Below are positions 4,970 through 9,048 of a stretch of 9,048 nt of DNA, in pieces. Both the position numbers and the translations under genes were made by a program. The notes beneath the pieces are model-generated. The model had not been told where the DNA came from. It saw nothing but the letters and a program-made list of their open reading frames with translations, and did no database searches. The stretch is from an uncultured Bacilli bacterium (lineage in GTDB: Bacteria > Bacillota_I > Bacilli_A > RF39 > UBA660), in contig CANQYN010000039.1 in the NCBI GenBank assembly GCA_947628105.1, positions 1 to 9,048 on the forward strand, read 5' to 3'. Position 1 is the first letter of the stretch. Each line of letters opens with the position of its first letter.

Positions 4970-5920
4970 ATGATATTAGTATATATAGAAGATAAGGTTT
5001 TATTAAGTAAAGTAATTACTTATTTAGATAATACAGAACTACCTTACACGACTTCATTACAAGATGACTTTAAATATATTTTAGTCGCAGATATAAAACT
5101 GAAAACAATCAAGATAATAAATGAATATAAGAAAGAAGAAAAAGAAATTATTTTTCTAGCCTATTTAGAAGAAGAAAAAATATATATTAATTCAAGATTA
5201 AAAAATAAAAGTAGTAAAAACTATATGAATCGGATTTATACTATGATTAATAAGGCAAGTTTAATTATAGTATCTCTTCCTTCTATAAAACAAATTTTAA
5301 AGAAAATGACAAGAAAAGAAATCGCTATTTTACCAAAAGAAATTCCTATTATTAACATTACGAATAATACCAAGGATATCTATCAAAAGTATAATATTCA
5401 TAAACGAAAGAAAAAGATATGTATTTTAGATTTTGATTATAATAAAATAGAGTTGGTTGATACCCTTGCAAGAAATTATAAAAAAATTGAATTTATTTAT
5501 GTTGGATATAAACCTGATTATTTGTTAAAAGATTATGATAAGAATATGTTAAAAAATTTTCCTAAAAATATAAGATGTGTAAAGTACCATGATTTAGATG
5601 TTTTTAGTGATTTAATCAAAGTATCTCACTTAATTATTAATTTTGAAGATATCAATTTAGATATTCGTTATTTATATTTAATTTTATTATTTAAATGTCC
5701 TCTTTTGATGAAGTATTCTTTGTTATATGAGAATTATTTAATCAATAGTAAAAATGCTTATCTTTTTAAAAGCGATGAAGCATTAATTATAAAAATCGAT
5801 AAAATCTTTCATGATAGGGTGAGTGATTTAACAGAATTTGGATATGATTTAATTAAAAATAATACATATCAGGGATTAAGTAAAAAATTAAATAATATAT
5901 TAAAAGATTTAGAATATTAA
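4970..5920 (+). CDS. degenerate GT-B (GT4-like) glycosyltransferase-like protein
   Basis: 316 residues with two Rossmann-like halves. The N-terminal half ends with ASLIIVSLPSIKQIL and IAILPKEIPI (96-127), resembling the GT4 phrase 'aDliivpS...k.l...i.vipngi'. The C-terminal half starts at about 148 (KKICILDFD) and continues with IEFIYVGY (173-180), LIKVSHLIINFED (215-227), and a terminal helix (GLSKKLNNILKD) like the C-terminal helix of GT4 enzymes. The usual E-x7-E nucleotide-sugar motif is not evident: the equivalent stretch near 226-250 is FEDINLDIRYLYLILLFKCP. Catalysis is doubtful. Assignment rests on fold-like sequence order, so it is moderate. Start: AGGTGAT is four bases before ATG at 4970; GTG at 4961 is inside that site. 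Lys- and Ile-rich, no membrane helix. Last gene of the probable operon before a hairpin. Confidence 0.55.
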   Translation: MILVYIEDKVLLSKVITYLDNTELPYTTSLQDDFKYILVADIKLKTIKIINEYKKEEKEIIFLAYLEEEKIYINSRLKNKSSKNYMNRIYTMINKASLIIVSLPSIKQILKKMTRKEIAILPKEIPIINITNNTKDIYQKYNIHKRKKKICILDFDYNKIELVDTLARNYKKIEFIYVGYKPDYLLKDYDKNMLKNFPKNIRCVKYHDLDVFSDLIKVSHLIINFEDINLDIRYLYLILLFKCPLLMKYSLLYENYLINSKNAYLFKSDEALIIKIDKIFHDRVSDLTEFGYDLIKNNTYQGLSKKLNNILKDLEY

Positions 5921-5922
5921 TT

Positions 5923-5943
5923 TTGGACAAAAAAAACGACATG
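5923..5943 (+). promoter_or_regulatory. spoIIGA: possible Spo0A-box pair upstream of spoIIGA
   Basis: TTGGACAAA (5923-5931) matches eight of nine positions of the 0A box written as TTCGACAAA. AACGACATG (5935-5943) keeps the CGACA core. In B. subtilis the spoIIG promoter is activated by Spo0A~P bound to such boxes. Centres here are 12 bases apart. The only -10-like hexamer downstream is TATACT (5963-5968), with no clear -35, which would suit an activator-dependent promoter. The second box overlaps the hairpin. Confidence 0.3.
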
Positions 5944-5963
5944 TTTATCATGGCTTTTTTTTT
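5929..5963 (+). terminator. probable intrinsic terminator after the GT-like gene
   Basis: An A8 run, CGACATG, loop TTTAT, then CATGGC and nine T. CATG pairs with CATG, one further G-C pair follows after a mismatch, and the A-run pairs with the T-run. The stem is imperfect (two mismatches) but the T-tract is long. It separates the operon from spoIIGA, implying that spoIIGA has its own promoter. Confidence 0.55.
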
Positions 5964-5984
5964 ATACTTAATATGGTGATGGAA

Positions 5985-6776
5985 ATGAAAATCTATCTAG
6001 ATGTATTATTTTTTATTAATTTTTTCTTTGATTTTTTGTTATTATTCATCGTCTCTTTATTACTAAAGAGAAATATCCCTTTTCGTCGCTTATTACTAGG
6101 AGGTTTTCTAGGTGCTATTAGTATCTTTTTATTATTTTTAAAAATGAATTCTATTTTTTTATTTTTCTTTAAATTTTTATTTAGTTTGATTATGGTTCTC
6201 GCTACTTTTTCTTTTAAAAATATAAGTTATACGATAAAAAACATAGGATATTTGTATTTAGTAAGTATCTTTTTAGGAGGGGCATTATATGTCATTAATA
6301 TCCAATTTTCTTATCAACACGAAGGAATTGTTTTTTATCATAATGGATTAAGCCCTAATCTTATCGTCATGATGATATTATCACCATTTATTTTAGTTTC
6401 CTACCTTCATCAGAACATACGGCTAAAAAAATATCAATTTCATTATAAAGTAGATGTTTATTTAAAAAATCATAAACATTTGCGATTAAATGGATTTCTC
6501 GATAGTGGGAATCAATTATATGATCCTTATCTTCATCGTCCCATTATTATCGTAAAAGAAAATATTTTAAAAAAGCAAGATATAGAAGAATATATTTTAG
6601 TAGAGGCTAATACGATTTTAAAAAAATCATTGATAAAATGTATTGAAGTGGAAAAAATAAAAATTGATGGATTAGGAGAATATCGAGAAGTGTTGTTGGG
6701 AATTTTAAATCGTTCCTTAAATATGGAAGGAATTGATTGTATTTTACACTATCAATTAGGGGAGGGAATATTATGA
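5985..6776 (+). CDS. spoIIGA: SpoIIGA, membrane aspartic protease that processes pro-sigma-E
   Basis: 263 residues. In the sporangium SpoIIGA sits in the septal membrane and, on a forespore signal (SpoIIR), cleaves pro-sigma-E in the mother cell. The N-terminus MKIYLDVLFFINFFFD is the family hallmark, followed by about five membrane helices up to residue 140. The cytosolic protease domain has the catalytic motif FLDSGNQLYDP with Asp173. The C-terminal phrase EVLLGILNRSLNMEGIDCILHYQL matches the family end. The protein is about 45 residues shorter than B. subtilis SpoIIGA (309, from memory), and the segment with the conserved IPY.xVG and KPD motifs seems absent. Start: GGTGAT (5975-5980) is four bases before ATG 5985, which gives the canonical N-terminus; ATGs at 5973 and 5979 are rejected. 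The stop overlaps sigE by ATGA. Confidence 0.93.
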   Translation: MKIYLDVLFFINFFFDFLLLFIVSLLLKRNIPFRRLLLGGFLGAISIFLLFLKMNSIFLFFFKFLFSLIMVLATFSFKNISYTIKNIGYLYLVSIFLGGALYVINIQFSYQHEGIVFYHNGLSPNLIVMMILSPFILVSYLHQNIRLKKYQFHYKVDVYLKNHKHLRLNGFLDSGNQLYDPYLHRPIIIVKENILKKQDIEEYILVEANTILKKSLIKCIEVEKIKIDGLGEYREVLLGILNRSLNMEGIDCILHYQLGEGIL

Positions 6777-7465
6777 TAGAAAAATTAAAAGCGTGGTTTC
6801 GTAAAATATGGGGAGAAGAAAATAATATCTTTTTCATTGGGAGTGTCGACAAATTACCTGAACCACTTCAAAAAGAAGAAGAGATAATGCTTGTGGAAAA
6901 AGCTTCTAATGGAGATGAAAAAGCTAGACAAAAGCTAATTGAACACAATGTTCGCTTAGTAGTTTTTCTAGCAAAAAAATATGAAAATACGGGAATTGAT
7001 TTAGAAGATTTAGTGAGTATTGGAAGTATTGGATTAATTAAGGCAATTAATACATATCGATTAGACAAAAATATTAAATTAGCGACATATGCTTCCCGTT
7101 GTATCGATAATGAAATATTGATGTATCTTAGAAAAAATAAAAAAAGAAGAGGAGAAATTAGTTTGGAAGAAAGCTTAAGTTATGATTCTGAAGGAAACGA
7201 ATTAAAATTGGAAGATATTTTAGGAACGGATGAAGATATTGTTACAAGAGGAATTGAAAAAGAGAGTGACAAAAACATTTTACGAGAAGAAATTACCAAA
7301 TTAAGTAAGCGTGATCAACAAATTATGATTTTACGGTATGGACTTTTTGGAAATGAGGCGATGACTCAAAAAGATGTGGCGGAATTATTAGGAATTAGTC
7401 AATCTTATATATCTAGAATAGAAAAAAAAGTAATTCGAAAATTAAAACATATCATTAAAATATAA
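6773..7465 (+). CDS. sigE: pro-sigma-E, early mother-cell sporulation sigma factor
   Basis: 230 residues. Sigma-E directs mother-cell transcription after septation and is made as an inactive precursor. Residues about 1-20 form a basic, amphipathic pro-sequence (MIEKLKAWFRKIWGEENN), and cleavage is expected near IFFIGS by analogy with the VYYIGG site of B. subtilis. Sigma region 2 spans about 55-124 (NVRLVVFLAKKYENTGIDLEDL, with GLIKAINTY and KLATYASRCIDNEI). Region 4 spans about 170-228, with the HTH TQKDVAELLGISQSYISRIEKK. The phrases GTDEDIVTRGIE and ISQSYISR are characteristic of sigma-E. Start: GGGGAGGG is six bases before ATG 6773, and the ATGA overlap with spoIIGA couples translation of protease and substrate. 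sigG, usual next gene in Bacilli, is not here; a terminator and hrcA follow. Confidence 0.96.
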   Translation: MIEKLKAWFRKIWGEENNIFFIGSVDKLPEPLQKEEEIMLVEKASNGDEKARQKLIEHNVRLVVFLAKKYENTGIDLEDLVSIGSIGLIKAINTYRLDKNIKLATYASRCIDNEILMYLRKNKKRRGEISLEESLSYDSEGNELKLEDILGTDEDIVTRGIEKESDKNILREEITKLSKRDQQIMILRYGLFGNEAMTQKDVAELLGISQSYISRIEKKVIRKLKHIIKI

Positions 7466-7490
7466 ATGTATAAAAATACATTTTTTCTTT
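7464..7490 (+). terminator. intrinsic terminator after sigE
   Basis: AAATGTAT (7464-7471), loop AAAA, ATACATTT (7476-7483), then a T-rich tail to 7490. The stem is a perfect 8-bp inverted repeat that starts on the sigE stop codon. It is AT-rich and so rather weak, but it isolates spoIIGA-sigE from the heat-shock operon. Confidence 0.7.
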
Positions 7491-7517
7491 TTAGCACTCA
7501 TATGTTGACAATGCTAG
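7491..7517. promoter_or_regulatory. CIRCE operator 1 (HrcA binding site)
   Basis: The left arm TTAGCACTC (7491-7499) is a perfect match to the CIRCE consensus TTAGCACTC-N9-GAGTGCTAA. The spacer is exactly nine bases. The right arm CAATGCTAG (7509-7517) matches six of nine. The -35 hexamer (7505-7510) lies inside the site, so HrcA binding here would block RNA polymerase. Confidence 0.9.
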
Positions 7518-7533
7518 AATATAATAGTATAAT
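7505..7533 (+). promoter_or_regulatory. consensus sigma-A promoter of hrcA-grpE
   Basis: TTGACA (7505-7510), a 17-base spacer and TATAAT (7528-7533) match the vegetative consensus perfectly. Initiation is expected near 7540, giving a leader of about 36 bases. A full-strength promoter held down by an operator is the usual design of CIRCE-controlled chaperone operons. Confidence 0.92.
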
Positions 7534-7537
7534 GAAA

Positions 7538-7564
7538 ACAGCACTCAAGATAAAGAAGTGCCAG
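7538..7564. promoter_or_regulatory. second, degenerate CIRCE operator at the transcription start
   Basis: ACAGCACTC (7538-7546, seven of nine), a nine-base spacer and AAGTGCCAG (7556-7564, six of nine) repeat the CIRCE layout 47 bases after the first copy. GCACT and AGTGC pair perfectly. It begins at the predicted transcription start and ends directly before the AGGTGAT ribosome-binding site, so it could block elongation as DNA and could also fold in the mRNA leader. Confidence 0.65.
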
Positions 7565-7575
7565 AAGGTGATGAA

Positions 7576-8571
7576 ATGCTGAATAATCGTCAAGATGAAC
7601 TATTAAAATTAATTGTCGAAGAATATGTAAAAAATGTTCGTCCAGTCAGTTCAAAATCACTTTGTGAATCGTTAAAGTGTTCTAGTGCGACGATTCGAAG
7701 TGAAATGAGTATGCTAGAAGAACTCGGTTTACTAGAAAAAACACATACTTCTTCTGGACGAATTCCTAGTGAGAAAGGATATCGTTATTATGTCGATCAT
7801 TTAATGGTTCCTAAAGATTTAACAGGCGATGATATGTTAAAACTACAAACGATAGTAAAAAATAATCAACTGATATTAAGCGATAGTATTATGAAAAGTT
7901 TGGAAATTATATCAGAATTGACGGATTGTACTATTATATCGTTAGGATCGTCTTCTAATAATACGGTCGTCTCTAAAGTGGAGGTAATTCCTATTACCGA
8001 TAATAGTGTGGTGGGAATTATTGTGACTGATACAGGACATGTAGAAAATCGAAATATTATGTTAAATGAAAAGATATCAGTTACAGAGATAAAACAGACG
8101 GTAGATATCATCAATAAATATATTGTGGGAACCCCTTTAAATGAGGTAAATGAAAAATTAGAATTTGAAGTAAAACCAATAATTGGGAAGAATGTTACTT
8201 CTCAAAAAAAATTGTTTGAAATGTTTTGCAGTTTTATTAATGATGTAGTAAGTGATTCTAATATTCAAATGGCAGGAAGAAACAATATATTAAAGCAACC
8301 AGAATTTAATGATGTCAGTAAAATTAGAAATATTTTAGAAAAATTTGACGATCGTGAATTCATCAAAAAAATCACTGATAAAAAAGATAATGATGAGGGG
8401 GACATTAATATTTATATCGGAAGTGAAAATGCTTTTGATGATGATATTTCCATTATTAAAACGACATATCCTATCAATGGTGAAAACCGAACTATTGCCT
8501 TGATTGGGCCAAAAAGAATGGAGTATGATCGAGTTATAACCTTATTAAATTATCTAAGAGATAATATGTGA
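7576..8571 (+). CDS. hrcA: HrcA, heat-inducible transcription repressor
   Basis: 331 residues, normal for the family. HrcA binds CIRCE operators as a dimer and represses the dnaK and groE operons. GroEL is needed to keep it active, so unfolded protein relieves repression. The N-terminal winged helix contains the family phrases VRPVSSKSL (21-29), SSATIRSEMSMLEELGLLEK (36-55) and HTSSGRIPSEKGYRYYVD (57-74). The C-terminal domain includes INIYIGSENAF and ends with the usual RTIALIGPKRMEYDRVITLLNYL. Start: AAGGTGAT is three bases before ATG 7576. A GTG at 7558 would begin inside the second CIRCE arm and is rejected. Two CIRCE copies precede the gene, so it represses itself. grpE follows after 11 bases. 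Confidence 0.97.
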   Translation: MLNNRQDELLKLIVEEYVKNVRPVSSKSLCESLKCSSATIRSEMSMLEELGLLEKTHTSSGRIPSEKGYRYYVDHLMVPKDLTGDDMLKLQTIVKNNQLILSDSIMKSLEIISELTDCTIISLGSSSNNTVVSKVEVIPITDNSVVGIIVTDTGHVENRNIMLNEKISVTEIKQTVDIINKYIVGTPLNEVNEKLEFEVKPIIGKNVTSQKKLFEMFCSFINDVVSDSNIQMAGRNNILKQPEFNDVSKIRNILEKFDDREFIKKITDKKDNDEGDINIYIGSENAFDDDISIIKTTYPINGENRTIALIGPKRMEYDRVITLLNYLRDNM

Positions 8572-8582
8572 AGGAGGCAATC

Positions 8583-9048
8583 ATGAGTGAAGTAAATAAA
8601 GAAAGTAAAAAAACAGAGGAAACAGTAAAAAAAGAAGAACAACCAATAGAAGAAACAAAAAAAGAAGAAACAAAAGAAATCAAAAAAGAAAGCAAAAAGA
8701 AAAAAGATAAATTTCAAGATAAATTGAATGATGCTTATAATATGATTAGTAGTTTAGAAGATAAGTTGCTTCGTGAAAAAGCAGAAGCAATAAATTTTCG
8801 AAAAAGAAAAGAAGAGGAAACAGCTCGATTATTAAAATATAGCAATGAATCGCTTGTAAAAGAATTGTTGCCGGCGATTGATAATTTGGAAAGAGCAATC
8901 GATATGGAAACAGAAGATAAGGAAATAGGAAAATTTCTATCAGGGTTTAAAATGATTTATTGTAGTTTGGTTGCTACATTAGAAAAATATGAAATAAAGG
9001 CTATCGATGGAGCTAATAAACCATTTGATCCAACTTATCATCAGGCGG
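8583..9048 (+). CDS. grpE: GrpE, nucleotide-exchange factor of DnaK, cut by the right edge
   Basis: About 155 residues are present; the last C-terminal part is outside the window. GrpE opens the DnaK nucleotide pocket and releases ADP in the cytosolic Hsp70 cycle. Residues 5-45 are a Lys/Glu-rich, low-complexity tail. The long dimerisation helix follows (DKFQDKLNDAYNMISSLEDK, then REKAEAINFRKRKEEET). The core carries the family motifs VKELLPAIDNLERAI, GFKMIY and the signature FDPTYHQA near the right edge. The start is set by AAGGAGG five bases before ATG 8583 and overlapping the hrcA stop region by one base. The gene is co-transcribed with hrcA; dnaK and dnaJ are expected next, but are not visible. 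Confidence 0.97.
   Translation, partial: MSEVNKESKKTEETVKKEEQPIEETKKEETKEIKKESKKKKDKFQDKLNDAYNMISSLEDKLLREKAEAINFRKRKEEETARLLKYSNESLVKELLPAIDNLERAIDMETEDKEIGKFLSGFKMIYCSLVATLEKYEIKAIDGANKPFDPTYHQA

Noticed and set aside
6737..6772. Longer sigE start giving 12 extra residues
   Set aside because: It would read through the spoIIGA 3' end without a ribosome-binding site; ATG 6773 has GGGGAGGG at six bases and begins the expected basic pro-sequence.
6607..7068. Two minus-strand open frames opposite spoIIGA and sigE
   Set aside because: Both are shadows of conserved genes on the plus strand, without start signals.
7866..8114. Minus-strand open frame inside hrcA
   Set aside because: It is antisense to a clear hrcA coding region and has no independent evidence.
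1..9048. tRNA, rRNA, riboswitch or toxin-antitoxin genes
   Set aside because: No cloverleaf, rRNA-like block, long structured leader or small toxin-like gene pair was seen; all gaps are under about 100 bases and are explained by promoters, operators or terminators.

Overview
The window is AT-rich throughout and reads with the standard bacterial code: spoIIGA and hrcA end in TGA, and Trp is TGG. It carries the early sporulation pair spoIIGA-sigE, a CIRCE-controlled hrcA-grpE operon, a DUF421 membrane protein and Gram-positive ribosome-binding sites. This points to a low-GC, endospore-forming (or recently spore-forming) member of the Bacillota, probably class Bacilli. I cannot name the species.

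Layout. Bases 1-819 hold the 5' part of an IS3-family (IS150-like) insertion sequence on the minus strand, with orfA, a slippery A7 and the start of orfB; it runs off the left edge. Next come a divergent pair: a TIGR04086/YrzE-type membrane protein (minus) and a DUF421 (YetF/YrbG-type) membrane protein (plus). Between them lie a 9-bp inverted repeat and a near-perfect sigma-G-type promoter. Bases 1974-2660 encode a tail-anchored Pro-rich protein with four tandem repeats. It faces a 63-residue Tyr-rich coat-like protein (minus) across a bidirectional terminator.

Bases 2936-5920 form a probable three-gene operon: an M29 aminopeptidase with all metal ligands, a membrane-anchored NodB-fold protein that has lost its catalytic motifs, and a degenerate GT-B glycosyltransferase-like protein. 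A hairpin follows, then spoIIGA-sigE overlapping by ATGA. These encode the membrane aspartic protease and the pro-sigma-E it is expected to activate. A terminator separates sigE from hrcA-grpE, whose perfect sigma-A promoter carries two tandem CIRCE operators. grpE runs off the right edge.

How the parts fit. At least two genes (spoIIGA, sigE) are certain sporulation genes, and DUF421 and the Tyr-rich protein are plausible ones from promoter and composition. The heat-shock operon is a separate, HrcA-autoregulated unit. The least explained material is the pair of apparent pseudoenzymes between the aminopeptidase and spoIIGA, the Pro-repeat protein, and a SpoIIGA that seems to lack a conserved segment of its protease domain. 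Several genes use an AGGTGAT-type Shine-Dalgarno placed only 3-4 bases before the start, and this moves several starts downstream of the longest open frame.
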